DNA of 64,000 nucleotides from Elmis aenea (taxonomy: Eukaryota > Arthropoda > Insecta > Coleoptera > Elmidae), in assembly GCA_947652605.1 (NCBI GenBank), contig OX393579.1, positions 37,392,970 to 37,456,969 on the forward strand, in the 5' to 3' direction. The position numbers and the translations under genes are program-made. Position 1 is the stretch's first letter. Every line of letters starts with the position of its first letter. The notes under the pieces were generated by a model. That model was not told where the DNA came from, searched no databases, and worked only from the letters and a program-made list of their open reading frames with translations. Shown one piece after another: positions 32,650-43,189 of this stretch.

Positions 32650-33190
32650 CGTGTACCGTTGCCTTGTTTCTTTCTTTTTCTTAATCGGTACCTCTAGTAC
32701 CTTTCGGTGTAGAGGTATGTTTTTCTATTTCTGTGTTATGTTTCTCCACTCCTTCCTATCGTTAGCCAATTGTGGCACATCTCTCCAGCTGACTCCTTTT
32801 TCTTCTAGTCTCTTCCTCACTTCTTTTTCCCATTTTATTCTTGGTCTTCCGCTATTTCTTTTTACCTCTATCTGCATTTCCCATCCTATTTTCGAGTATC
32901 TACTTTCTGGCATGCGTAGTAAATGTCCAAGCCATCTTAATTGATTCGTCTCCATCTTTTTTTAAATATCGGTTACTCCTAGGTTATTTCGGATTTTTTC
33001 GTTACTGATTTTATCGATCAGTCTATTCTTCTCAAAAATCTCATTTCCTGTACCTGTATTCTTTGTTTTTGTTGTTGAGTTAGTGTCCAAGTTTCTGAAG
33101 TGTACGTGAGGATGGGTACGTACGCTGCACTAAAAACTCGCGTCTTCGTTTCTTTTGATATTTCCTTCTTACTTATCAAACATTTATTAG
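32650..33190 (-). pseudogene. RTE-like non-LTR retrotransposon fragment, copy 1
   Basis: The minus strand encodes the C-terminal end of a reverse transcriptase ORF: NKCLISKKEISKETKTRVF, then ILTYTSETWTLT, FLRRID, METNQLRWLGHLLRMPESRY, GRPRIKWEKEV and VPQLANDRKEWRN, with one frame break near 33000. The segment after the RT fingers ending in RPRxxWxxEV and LAxDRxxWR is common to RTE-type ORFs. It is 5'-truncated and its 3' end is A/G-rich. A hAT element inserted at 33191 splits it; a few more codons lie beyond, at 37612-37627. It is 80-90% identical by eye to copy 2 at 59594-60131. Confidence 0.75.
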
Positions 33191-33547
33191 CAGGGCCGTC
33201 GCCAGGGTGTAGCAATGAGGCAGCCTGCCTCAGGGCTCCGCTTCACAGGGCCGCCGTAAGATTTGAAACGTGTTTATTGTTTACGTATCATTCGTGATAA
33301 GCGTCGTGCTCGTGTGAGTTTGTTTTACAACACATTTTTTACTATTAAAAAGGGAGCCGCATGAAAAGATGGAATATTCAAATATGGTTGTTCAAATCTG
33401 GAAAATGCACCGGTAGAATCATTCAAATCTTGAATCGTTAATCGCTGGAAAGCTCAAATCTGGAATCCAGAAATTAAGAATTTTTTCTGCCCTCTGTATT
33501 ACAACAGTCAAAGTATAATATAATTACAGAACTCTTCGTTTTATATT

Positions 33548-36202
33548 TTGTTTATTCTAAGGGTGGCATTATGGAACGCGAATGGCATGGAACAACATAA
33601 AGAAGAAATAAAAATATTTTTAACACATAACCACATAGATGTAATGTTAATAAGTGAGACACACTTTACAGAAAAATCGTATTTTAATATACCTCACTAT
33701 AAGTTATACCATACAAACCACCCTGATGGTACAGCACATGGTGGAACAGCAATTCTAATAAAACAAACAATCAAGCACCATGAACTGTTAAAATATGAAG
33801 AAAGTTTTCTTCAAGCTAAATCAATAACAGTACAATCCTTGCCATACGATTTAGTCATATCAGCGGTATATTGCCCACCCAGACATAACATAAAACAAAA
33901 TAATTTCGAAGAGTTTTTCGGATCTTTAGGACAAAAATTCATCGCTGGGGGTGACTACAACAGCAAGAACACTCTATGGGGATCACGTCTCACAACAACT
34001 AAGGGCCGAGAACTTTTAAAAGCAATGGAAGAAAAAAGATATTCATTCATCTCAACTGGAACACCAACATACTGGCCTGCCGACGCAAATAAAATACCTG
34101 ACCTCCTTGATTTTTTTATTACCAATGAACTCAATCCAGCTTATACACAAGTAATACCAAGCTATGATTTAACATCAGACCATTCTCCTATCATTGCAAC
34201 TATATGCGCATCAGTTACACTTAAAAAACCTATACCCCGACTACACAATACAAGAACAAACTGGCAAGAATACCGTAAAATAATCAATGAAAACATAATA
34301 TTAAATGTCCGCCTCAAAGAACCCGAGGAAATAGAAACAGCTACTAATGACCTTATTAAAAAGCTACAACAAGCAGCACAGCAAGCAACACCTCATATCA
34401 AACCAAGAAAAATAATAAGTGATATACCATTAGAAATTAAAAGATTAGTGGCTGAGAAAAGGCAGGCCCGAGCAAAGTGGCATCGTAGCCAACACCCAAT
34501 AGATAAAAACAGTTACGAACAATTAAGTCGTAGACTAAAAACAAAACTCAAAGAATTAAGAGATGAGAACTTTGAGCAGTATGTGTCTAAACTCACCAGA
34601 CTGGATAACTCTATCTGGAAACCTATAAAAAATTCCAAAAAACCCAAGCTAACCTCACCTCCACTACGAAAAAACAATACAGAACCATGGGCCAAAAGTG
34701 ACGAAGAAAAAGCCAAGTTATTTGCAGAACATCTGACTACTGTATTTAACCCAATAAACAATGAACCGAACCAAGAAATAGAGCAAAATCTATCTACTCC
34801 TGTAGAAACATTACATTCTCTAAAAGCAACAACGCCAAAAGAGATAAGAGACGAAATAAAAAAACTAAATCTTAAGAAGTCTCCAGGCATGGACCTTATA
34901 ACAGCCAGAATGTTGAAAGAATTGCCAAGGAAAGGAATAGTCCTTATAACATATATATTTAACGCCATCTTAAGATTAGGGTATTGGCCAAAACACCTAA
35001 AAACTGCACAAATAATCATGATTGGCAAGCCTGGAAAAGAACCTACAAATGTCAAGTCCTATCGCCCAATTAGTCTGCTACCGTCTATTTCTAAACTGCT
35101 CGAAAAGCTAGTACTCCACAGAATTAATGAAGACTTGGATCCCCAAGAATGGATTCCAGATCATCAGTTTGGGTTCCGGCAGGCCCATTCCACAATACAA
35201 CAAACGCACCGCATCGCGCATGCAATCAATAAGGCGATAGAAAACAAACAATACTGCTCAGAGGTGTTTCTTGACATCAGTCAAGCGTTTGACAAGGTTT
35301 GGCACCCAGGACTGCTGTATAAGATTAAAAGAATTCTTCCTACATCGTACTTTAACCTCTTTAAATCATACTTAAGTGAGAGACAGTTCCAAACTAAAGT
35401 GGGCGAGGAAAGATCAAACAACTTCCCAATTGCATCAGGAGTGCCACAAGGCAGTGTTCTTGGTCCAATATTATACGTACTGTATACATCTGACCTGCCG
35501 ACAACACAAAATACAATTACAGGAACATTCGCCGACGATACGGCTATCCTGGCAAGTCATCATGACCCTATAGTCGCCTCGCAATATGTCCAGGAGCACT
35601 TGAGCCTGCTTCAACAATGGCTACACAGATGGCGAATAAAAATAAATGAGACTAAGTCGGCCCAAGCGACATTTACCCTCCGCAAAGGCTCCTGTCCACC
35701 AGTTAACGTGAACAATGTGGAAATACCACAAACAAACGAAGTCAAGTATTTGGGACTGCACCTGGATAACAGATTAAACTGGAAAACACATATCCTAAAA
35801 AAACAAAAACAAATCAACCTACGAATAAAAGAAGTGAATTGGCTAATAGGTAGGAAATCGCGAGTGTCACTAGAAAACAAGGTACTAATTTACAAAGCCA
35901 TAATTAAGCCCATATGGACATACGGAATAGAGCTGTGGGGCTGTGCCCGTAAGAGCAATATTGCAATCATACAAAGGTGCCAATCAAAAATGCTTCGGCA
36001 GATTGCGGATGCCCCCTGGTACGTGTCCAACCATACCCTACATAAAGACCTTAATATACGCACCGTTCAAGATACCATAATAGAAAAAATAGCAAAACAT
36101 CACCAGGCCCTGGATCAGCACGAGAATCCACTACTAGAGCCACTGCTGGAGCCTGACTGCATAAGAAGATTGAAGAGAGTGTGGCCTCTAGACGAAAGAT
36201 AG
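33548..36202 (+). CDS. Jockey-type ORF2: endonuclease and reverse transcriptase
   Basis: 884 codons without a stop. An apurinic-type endonuclease domain spans residues about 5-220, with WNANG (9-13), ISETHF (35-40), GGDYN (134-138) and SDHSP (210-214). Reverse transcriptase follows, with the block-A Asp at 576 in FLDISQAFDKVW, GVPQGSVLGP at 631-640 and the catalytic FADD at 661-664. KYLGLHLD and a C-terminal IWTYGIELWG complete the Jockey layout. This enzyme nicks target DNA and copies the element RNA at the nick. All visible catalytic motifs are intact. The frame opens with a TTG; the first ATG is residue 14, inside the endonuclease motif. The true N-terminus is therefore lost or changed by 5' truncation, and the copy itself is probably dead for transposition. 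Confidence 0.92.
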   Translation: MFILRVALWNANGMEQHKEEIKIFLTHNHIDVMLISETHFTEKSYFNIPHYKLYHTNHPDGTAHGGTAILIKQTIKHHELLKYEESFLQAKSITVQSLPYDLVISAVYCPPRHNIKQNNFEEFFGSLGQKFIAGGDYNSKNTLWGSRLTTTKGRELLKAMEEKRYSFISTGTPTYWPADANKIPDLLDFFITNELNPAYTQVIPSYDLTSDHSPIIATICASVTLKKPIPRLHNTRTNWQEYRKIINENIILNVRLKEPEEIETATNDLIKKLQQAAQQATPHIKPRKIISDIPLEIKRLVAEKRQARAKWHRSQHPIDKNSYEQLSRRLKTKLKELRDENFEQYVSKLTRLDNSIWKPIKNSKKPKLTSPPLRKNNTEPWAKSDEEKAKLFAEHLTTVFNPINNEPNQEIEQNLSTPVETLHSLKATTPKEIRDEIKKLNLKKSPGMDLITARMLKELPRKGIVLITYIFNAILRLGYWPKHLKTAQIIMIGKPGKEPTNVKSYRPISLLPSISKLLEKLVLHRINEDLDPQEWIPDHQFGFRQAHSTIQQTHRIAHAINKAIENKQYCSEVFLDISQAFDKVWHPGLLYKIKRILPTSYFNLFKSYLSERQFQTKVGEERSNNFPIASGVPQGSVLGPILYVLYTSDLPTTQNTITGTFADDTAILASHHDPIVASQYVQEHLSLLQQWLHRWRIKINETKSAQATFTLRKGSCPPVNVNNVEIPQTNEVKYLGLHLDNRLNWKTHILKKQKQINLRIKEVNWLIGRKSRVSLENKVLIYKAIIKPIWTYGIELWGCARKSNIAIIQRCQSKMLRQIADAPWYVSNHTLHKDLNIRTVQDTIIEKIAKHHQALDQHENPLLEPLLEPDCIRRLKRVWPLDER

Positions 36203-36356
36203 GGTGTTTCCGAGGCAACGTCGCTGGATGTTGACCTCATCACGTCATTTAAATCACCAGAACCACCCAGGAATTGACATCAAATTGGCCTATAGAATTA
36301 TAATAATTCTGATTGCCGATCAAAGTGTAAAATAAAAAAAAATAAAAAAAAAAAAA
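33548..36356 (+). mobile_element. Jockey-clade non-LTR retrotransposon, 5'-truncated
   Basis: The element consists of an open ORF2 (33548-36202), a 3' UTR of about 130 bp and an A-rich tail with interruptions to 36356. ORF1 (gag-like) is missing. The 5' junction is near 33548-33560 but I could not find a target duplication. It lies inside the 33191-37611 hAT element. Confidence 0.85.
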
Positions 36357-36477
36357 CTATTGTGTAGTGAAAGATAAAAACATAGTGTTAATGGTAACTC
36401 AAGGGCTACAAATTGGGGCAAAGTTGCGTAATTATAATGCTTAGTCAATTTCAAAAAGAAAGTAAATGGATTGTTTA

Positions 36478-37206
36478 TACAGGGTGTTTCATAATTGAAT
36501 GCTGATCCTTAAGGGTGTTATTCCTTGGATGATTTTAAGAAAAAAAGTTCATATCAATGTAGGTCCGCAACCGCCGTATTTTTGAGATAGGGTGTTTTTT
36601 GAATTTGAGTAGGTAGGTAGGTAGTAGGTACTAACTAGGTATAAAAACACATTTTTTTCAGAAAAAAAATTGTTCTGTTTCTACCAATGGCGTCCGTACT
36701 AGCATGTCCTTGAATGTATTTACTTCATTAAAAATTAAAACTAAAGTGAAATGTACTCTTTTACTCTTCAAGAATACCTAATAGCCTTTTATTTTTTTAC
36801 TCGAAAACCGTTCGTTGGACAAAAAAAAGTGAAGAGGCCATTTTTACTATGAGATAAAGCAAAATTATAAAAATAACATTTACTTTGAAAACAAACAGTG
36901 GCGTATCATTTTTTTCATTAAAAATATTCAAGGACATGTTAGTACGGACGCCATTGGTAGAAAAAGAACATTTTTTTTTCTGAAAAAAATTTATTTTTAT
37001 GCCTAGTTAGTACCTACTAAAATTTAAAAAATATCTAAAGTTGCATCAAAAATATTACGATAAAACCGATATTTTTTTCAACTTTTAACACCCCGCATCT
37101 CAAAAATACGGCGGTTGCGGACCTACATTGATATGAACTTTTGATCTTAAATCATCCAAGGAATAATACCCTTAAGGATCAGCATTCAATTATGAAACAC
37201 CCTATA
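36478..37206. mobile_element. Foldback MITE, arms about 340 bp
   Basis: The left end TACAGGGTGTTTCATAATTG is mirrored at the right as its complement ending CACCCTATA. The arms stay alignable almost to the centre, including ACCAATGGCGTCCGTACTAG near 36690 and its inverse near 36940. It is non-coding, inserted inside the 33191-37611 hAT element. Confidence 0.85.
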
Positions 37207-37219
37207 TACAACATAAATT

Positions 37220-37422
37220 CTTTACATAACTGGATTTTGGAAGAAATATTAAAACACTGCAAAGACTTAAAAATTGCTTTGAGCAGCTGCAAAATATTTG
37301 ATGTAGATGCAGTCGATATATTGGAAGAACTAAAAATTCTCTCAAAAACAATTCAAAATAAAAGTGGACCTCAACAAGTTTTATTTTATATAATTCCAAA
37401 GTACTACAGATTTACTAAATAG
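37220..37422 (+). pseudogene. hAT transposase remnant in the 4.4-kb element
   Basis: The reading contains DVDAVDILEELK followed by NKSGPQQVL. From memory this fits the DIDxxDLxxELKxL segment of ZMYM/DUF4371-type hAT transposases, which precedes the C-terminal dimerisation domain. It is short and has no start of its own. Confidence 0.5.
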
Positions 37423-37619
37423 TAATATTGATTACATTTGTAGAAATAATTTTTTTTTATCTACAAAAAACCTAAATGTGCTTTTTTTTATAAAATAATT
37501 GGGGGATATATTATACAACCTTTAAAATTTTACCATCAAAAAATACTAATACATCAGGGGCGATATTTAGTTTTTTGCCTCAGGGCGCGATCTAGTCTGA
37601 CGACGGCCCTGTTTATTAG

Positions 37620-39136
37620 TGGCGACGCGACAACCGTGTACACGGCTCCGTCACATCGTGTTAGTTAAAGTAAGAAATTCAGCTGAAATAATAAAAAAGA
37701 AATAATAACAATTTAGAGAATCGAAGCTAAGCTATTAATACATTTGTTTCTTTACAAGCGCAAATGAATTGATTCTTCCGAAGTGTCACGAGTTTTATTA
37801 AATGATACGTCAGTGTAAGTTCCCTGTTATTCTTTTTAAAAGTAAGTAAAATAACATTGACGTGAAATAAAAATAACTGATGCCAGGTACCTACACTGGT
37901 TAATAGAATAAAATTAAAAGCTGAAAAAATGTGATTACAAAAAGCAAGAGAGAAATCCAGACAAAAAATAGTAAAGTATAATTAGACAACCCGTTAAGAC
38001 CAATAGGAGCTACATTGAAGACATCTAAACAAGGCTCAAAAAGCTTTTAATGTTAGCTGTTAGCAGGACGTGGGCGTTCAGGAAATTATCGAGAAAAACA
38101 GAACAAAAGTGTTTAACATTGATGTAAAAGCCGTCTTATTACGTTAGCTCACAACATGAAAACGTGATAAAAATGCTTTCGTTAAAATTTAAGTGTTAAA
38201 AAAAAAATTTACGAAAAAAACATTTTTAATACATATTTGATGGCGACAAATCCTCTGTGACGAGCAGAAAAAAATAATACAACCGTCGTCAATTATAAGT
38301 TTTGCTGAGAGCAGAAAAGCGAAAGCCATCGTTATGAACATGAAAAAAGTATAAACGTTTTTCTGTATTAGGGGATGGGGACGAAAATATATTGAAAAAC
38401 AATGTAGTTAGCTAGAACTTTTTTCTAATTTCAAAAATACCTATGTTACATGATTATCTTATTTACATAAACAACGTATTTATTTAACAAAAAAAAAGGT
38501 TTTTATTTATTTAATAAAATAAGATGAAAATCAAGTTGTGGCCCATAAGAAATTAAAAAGTTAGTACCTATAAAACAAAACGCAATCCGCACAGCAAAAA
38601 ATTGACGTCACCATTAAAAGTAAAATAAAAAGTGGCCGTGCAAAAGTTTTTACGGATTAAAAATAAAATAAATAAAAAAGTTGTAGCCAAAAACGAAAAA
38701 ACATTTTTCCAGTTTTTTTCAATTTTTTCAAAAACAGTTGAACATATTTCAAATCTGTTTTGATATTATTAATAAGCATAAAATTTAGCTACTTTGCCAA
38801 ATTTGAACCTACTTATCTTCAGTAATAAGCGAAATCCCCATGGTCGCCCTCGAATCTGAATCACCCTGTATATTAATGGTGAATTCAATTTTGAAAAAAA
38901 TTACGATAGATCAGAAGTTATTTACAGAAAAAGGGAAAAAATAGTTTAAGTTTTTGCTTTTTATTTAGTATTTTATTATTTAAATATTTTGAAAAAGAAA
39001 ACCCCAAAGTCAACATTTCATCTCTACATATATTCTGCTTTAATTATATTTTGAACCAGATATATCGTCTATTCTGGATTATCATCAACTTTATTATTTC
39101 TTATATGCGCGAGTTTTGAATAAAAAGATAGTTTAA
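37620..39136. other. Gene-free AT-rich interval
   Basis: No supported gene. A right-hand MITE end (TGAATCACCCTGTATATTAA) lies near 38860 without a clear left partner. The last four bases, TTAA, are the target site of the next element. Confidence 0.4.
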
Positions 39137-39414
39137 CCCTACGTTGGCCGCAGTATGCTCTGTGAGATACACTACATCCTTTTTGTATTATAACTTTTTT
39201 ATATTTAGCCATACGGAAACTATCTTCGCCCTACCTTGCACTATCCAGACCAGACGACATTGTATACGTTAGCTAAAAATTTGTGATCTTGCAGTCTGCA
39301 GGTATTAGCACATTAAGTCAAATATTCTCTGAGATACATTGCGACCAATGACGCGATAATTTAAAAGTGAATTTTTCCCTTTGGTTTGGTTTGTCAAAAT
39401 GCAATTTATAATGA

Positions 39415-39545
39415 TTACGGGTTCTCCTCGAAAGCCTGAAATAATAAGTTTTTACACTCAGGCCAAATTTGGTGTGCATGTAGTTAATAATGAGTGTGAA
39501 AGTTATAATGTAGCCCAGACATTAGGCGTCAGCCGATGATGATTT
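39415..39545 (+). pseudogene. Transposase remnant of piggyBac-like element 3
   Basis: The reading KPEIISFYTQAKFGVHVV followed by NNECESYNVAQTLG matches the KPxxIxFYNxxKGGVDxxDxMCxxY block of piggyBac transposases. That block normally supplies the third catalytic Asp; here the corresponding residues read VVNNE, so the Asp appears lost. The reading is broken shortly after. No other part of the transposase was found. Confidence 0.65.
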
Positions 39546-39587
39546 CTGCTTATTGTATTATATTTTAAAATATATTCTATGTAACTA

Positions 39588-40222
39588 TACAGGGTGGTCC
39601 AAATTCGATGGGATTGCATGGGTTTCTTGCTTAATAGTCAAGATAGAGAAACGGTTAAATTACCAAAAATGTGCACTTTTTTGAGATGAACTCAGAAGAG
39701 TTGTCAAATATATTCTATCATTTTCTGTTTTTCTTAATTTTTTTTTGTTTCCACAGCCTACTTTTTGTTTTACATCTTTAAAAAAATTGAAAAACCTTTG
39801 TAACTTACGTATTATTGAAAATAAATACATCAACCCTTATATATTTGGAATGAGAAAAAAATAAGGAATTTAAATAGGTCATAGCCAACTATAGCTTCCA
39901 TTTAAAAAAAGGCAAGTTTGTGTCATAACTTTTTAACGGCGACCGCAAAAAGTTTTTTTTTAGTGTGATCAAACTTAACACATAAATATCTAAAAATATT
40001 GTTAATAAACTTTTTTGATATTTACAACAATAACACATTATTAATATGACAAAAAAACACTTTTTCTCTAATATCTCAAAAACCGGAAATGATATTATAT
40101 TTTTGAAAACGGTTCTGAGTATGTCCCAAAAAACTGCTCATTTTTGGTAATTTAACCGTTTCTCTATCTTGCTTATTAAGCGAGATACCCATGCAATCCC
40201 ATCGAATTTGGACCACCCTGTA
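39588..40222. mobile_element. Complete foldback MITE of the GGTCCAAATTCG family
   Basis: The left end TACAGGGTGGTCCAAATTCG and the right end CGAATTTGGACCACCCTGTA are inverse copies. Subterminal GAGAAACGGTTAAATTACC is mirrored as well. Arms exceed 150 bp. It is the complete version of the half-elements at 7185 and in the zinc-finger units, and is inserted inside piggyBac-like element 3. Confidence 0.9.
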
Positions 40223-40501
40223 CACATTTCTAAATAAAGAACAACTGTTCAAAAACTTTTTTCTTTATTTATATTGTTTTTTTATGAACAAAATATAAGT
40301 TGATAATATAGAACAATTAATGTATCTCTGAGATGCATTACGGACCAATGCAGGGTTAAAAACTCTGGATACAACTTACTATTCGTGCAATTTGAAAACT
40401 GACAATAAAAAACAGCGAGTTTTCCAATAACAACATTGTCATGCAAACAAATCTATCTAAAACGAAACAAAATTTTAAAACTTGTCTAGTATCGTGATGA
40501 T

Positions 40502-41709
40502 CAGGGCCGGTCAAGTGGGGGGTGCAGTGGGTGCAATGCACCCGGGCCCCCGACGTAGAGGGCCCCAAAACGGCAACCGATAAAAAATAATTTATCAGTT
40601 GTAATGAAAAGAAAACTCTCAAAATAAAAATTAAAAACTAATGAGAAGTAACAGTTGTTTAAAACAGTGGATAAAAAGGGCAGGAACAGTTCAAATTGTA
40701 CAGGCTGTAATATCGTTTTTGAAATGGAAAGCAAAAATAAAGAAATTAAAACAAAATATACACAAGAGGATAATGATAAATTATTAGATTCAAAGACATG
40801 ACAGAATCAGCTTTTTTACTTATAAAGTCAGAGCAACACGTACTTTAACATTTAAAAATATTGAATTCGAAAAATCATTAAGATAAAGTAAATAATTTTT
40901 CAAGGATTAAGGACTAGGTGGAAGTGCAAAGTACGCATCGTATATGTAAAATAAAAACGTTTTTTTTTTCCGAAACTTCAGATGACCCTGTAAAAAAGTT
41001 ATTTGATTTTGTTTTGTTTTGTGCCCTAATCGACGCCTTGATTTCTCAAATAAACGAACGATTTAGTCAGTTCCTTAAATTTTACAAAATTATAAATACT
41101 GATTTTTTTGTTAAAGAAACTTGCTCGCCTAAACTGTTGGAAAAATATGTAATGTTTTACACAAAAAAAATATATGTTTTAAATGAGAAAGAAGTTACAA
41201 ACGAAGTTTTTTAATATTAAATATAATAGAATAAAAATCCTTATTTTACATCAAACCACTAATCTGCTTAAATTTACAAAAAAAAATTATTATAAAGTTT
41301 TCTTCAACATTTTAAAACACCTCAGATATAGAATGTCTCAAGAGAAACGTAATTTTTTAGCAATATCATCCATTGAAAAAAAAAAGAAGCTACAATGAGA
41401 AACTGTGAAGATACCTATAATTGAAAAATGGGCTGTTCAATGCCCAATCTAAAACTGATAAGTCTCATAGAATTTAAAAAAAAAATTATTGTGGTTTTGT
41501 TGTGTTGTAATAAAAACTTATTGTTGTTAATAAACTTATTATGCACTGCAGTAAATACCAACCCGGAATATTGAATATAGGAAAGGAATGTATATCTGAT
41601 CATTAAAATTTTATTAGCTCAATGTAAAAAATTTCCAATTAAAATTTTTATAGGGGGCCCCAAAACTAATTTTTGCACCCAGGCCCCGACATATAGATGA
41701 CCGGCCCTG
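40502..41709 (+). mobile_element. hAT element, 1.2 kb, with transposase C-terminus
   Basis: Ends are CAGGGCCGGTCA and the complement of CAGGGCCGGTCATCTA. Flanks GTGATGAT (40494-40501) and GTGATAAT (41710-41717) match at 7 of 8 bases. GGGCCCC-rich sequence follows both ends (GGGGGCCCC near 41652). The TIR is related to that of the element at 33191 but not identical. An internal deletion has left only the C-terminal transposase region. Confidence 0.87.
40918..41398 (+). pseudogene. hAT transposase C-terminal region, broken
   Basis: The reading includes LIDALISQINERFSQF, a segment found before the dimerisation domain of ZMYM/DUF4371-type hAT transposases. A frame break near 41200 is followed by RYRMSQEKRNFLAISSIE, which matches the LRSTMSQERLNxLALLSIE dimerisation motif. 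No RNase H-like catalytic core remains. It cannot be active alone. Confidence 0.7.
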
Positions 41710-41791
41710 GTGATAATATTAAAGAATTTTATGATTGCCTACATTACAATCGTAAAATAGGAAGATTATGCACTATTTTATTTATGCAATA

Positions 41792-42497
41792 ATAGTTATT
41801 TATGTATCAAGGCCAAAAAGTGTAACTTTTTCGGCCGAAAAAGTACGTTTTGGCCGAGGTGCATATTACATTTTTTGTGCGATAGAATTAAAAACAATTT
41901 AAGTTTTAGTAATTTTCAAAATTATAGGTTAGAAACTACGTGACATTCTGTCACTGACAGATGACGGCGTATGTACTGCATTACCGGCTCTCTCCCTAGC
42001 AACGGCCGTAAAAGTTACTTTTTCGGCCGTTGCTAAGGGTAACGGCCTGAAAAGTAACTTTTACGGCCGTTGCTAAGGATAGGGCCGGTAATGCAGTACT
42101 TTATGGTTGCTAACGCGTCTGTCAAACAGCTGTTTCTAGTACGATCGCACAAATTAGTTATTTTTGTATCAAGGCCAAAAAGTACGTTTTGGCCGAGGTG
42201 CGTATTACATTTTTTGTGCGATCGAATTAAAAACAATTTAAATTTTTAGTGATTTTCAAAATTATAGGTTAGAAACTACGTGACATTCTGTCACTGACAG
42301 ATGACGGCGTATGTACTGTATTACCGGCCCTCTCCTTAGCAACGGCAGTAAAAGTTACTTTTTCGGCCGTTGCTAAGGGTAACGGCCTGAAAAGTAACTT
42401 TTACGGCCGTTGCTAAGGATAGGGCCGGTAATGCAGTACTTTATGGTTGCTAACGCGTCCGTCAAACAGCTGTTTCTAGTACGATCGCACAAAAAAA
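41792..42497. repeat. Tandem dimer of the palindromic repeat unit
   Basis: Copy 1 is 41792-42153 and copy 2 is 42154-42497, each like the single unit at 28644-28978. Each contains GTACTGCATTACCGGC (a T variant in copy 2) and its inverse GCCGGTAATGCAGTAC, and CTTAGCAACGGCCGTAAA-type stems. Copy 1 has about 20 extra bases near 41822 (GTGTAACTTTTTCGGCCG). The units abut without spacer. Confidence 0.85.
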
Positions 42498-43189
42498 TAT
42501 TAAAACGACGTGTGTCATTTTCCTTATATACTTTTCAGGTAACAATCGCATCTAACAATGTTCGTAATGTAGATAAACACATCTGCAAGAAAATAATAAA
42601 TAAAGTTGGGCTTTACAAAAGGCCATCCGAAGTAAAACTAAACATTTGTATTTGTATTACACCAATTTTTAAAATTATTATTGATAGCCGTGATTAGCAC
42701 AAAATTTGTAAAATTACATTAAAAATATTGTCAACAGTCGGAAGTTTTAAAATTCTGTTACGTTTGGAGTAGTATTTGTTTTCACAGCAATGTTGATATT
42801 ATCAAACTTTGAAAATTTTTTCTTTGGTGTTTCAAATTGCACCTGTAGTACCTATGTTGTAGTATCATGCTACTTTTATAAATTTATTGTTTTTATAAAA
42901 ACGTTTATAGCACAAGAATAAAGATCATGTGTCATAAGTTATTTCAAGGGCTTTTAAATTACTTCAATATACAGAGTGTACAAAAAGTAACGTTACGGAT
43001 CTCGTCTTGTGGCAACTTTACAAAAAAAAGTTTTGAATAAAAGTTGTTTGTGGTAATTTACTACATAACCTAAAATTATTTTCAACTATACACAGAGTTT
43101 TGTTTTTGCGTACCGATACGTCACTTTGTTTTCTTAAACAGAACACGCTGTATATTTTGCACTTTTTGGATGCAGATTTAAATTGTCTT
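42498..43189. other. Gene-free interval
   Basis: AT-rich. A TACAGAGTGTACAAAAAGTA end near 42971 is of the TACAGGGTG type and may be the left end of the inverted-repeat structure that follows. Confidence 0.35.

Larger units (their letters stand above)
33191..37611. mobile_element. hAT element, 4.4 kb, hosting a Jockey retrotransposon and a foldback MITE
   Basis: It begins CAGGGCCGTCGCCAGGG and ends GACGACGGCCCTG; the shared TIR is CAGGGCCGTCG. TTTATTAG is directly repeated at 33183-33190 and 37612-37619. Both ends contain GCCTCAGGGC-type sequence. Own coding sequence is reduced to a piece near 37220-37422. Removal of the nested Jockey (about 2.8 kb) and MITE (729 bp) leaves roughly 0.9 kb, so it was already a deleted hAT when hit. 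Confidence 0.9.
39137..40355 (+). mobile_element. piggyBac-like element 3, carrying a foldback MITE
   Basis: It is flanked by TTAA at 39133-39136 and 40356-40359. Ends are CCCTACGTTGG and the complement of CCCTGCATTGG. Subterminal sequence contains CTCTGTGAGATAC on the left and TATCTCTGAGATGC on the right, an imperfect palindrome family. A MITE of 635 bp sits at 39588-40222, leaving 584 bp of piggyBac-like DNA. Confidence 0.82.

Noticed and set aside
32651..32944. Plus-strand 97-codon reading and its counterpart at 59582-60010
   Set aside because: Antisense of the RTE-like C-terminal segment.
34513..35055. 180-codon reading opposite the Jockey ORF2
   Set aside because: Antisense shadow of the reverse transcriptase coding sequence.
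33530..36370. Target-site duplication for the Jockey element
   Set aside because: No direct repeat of useful length is visible between the sequence before 33548 and after 36356.
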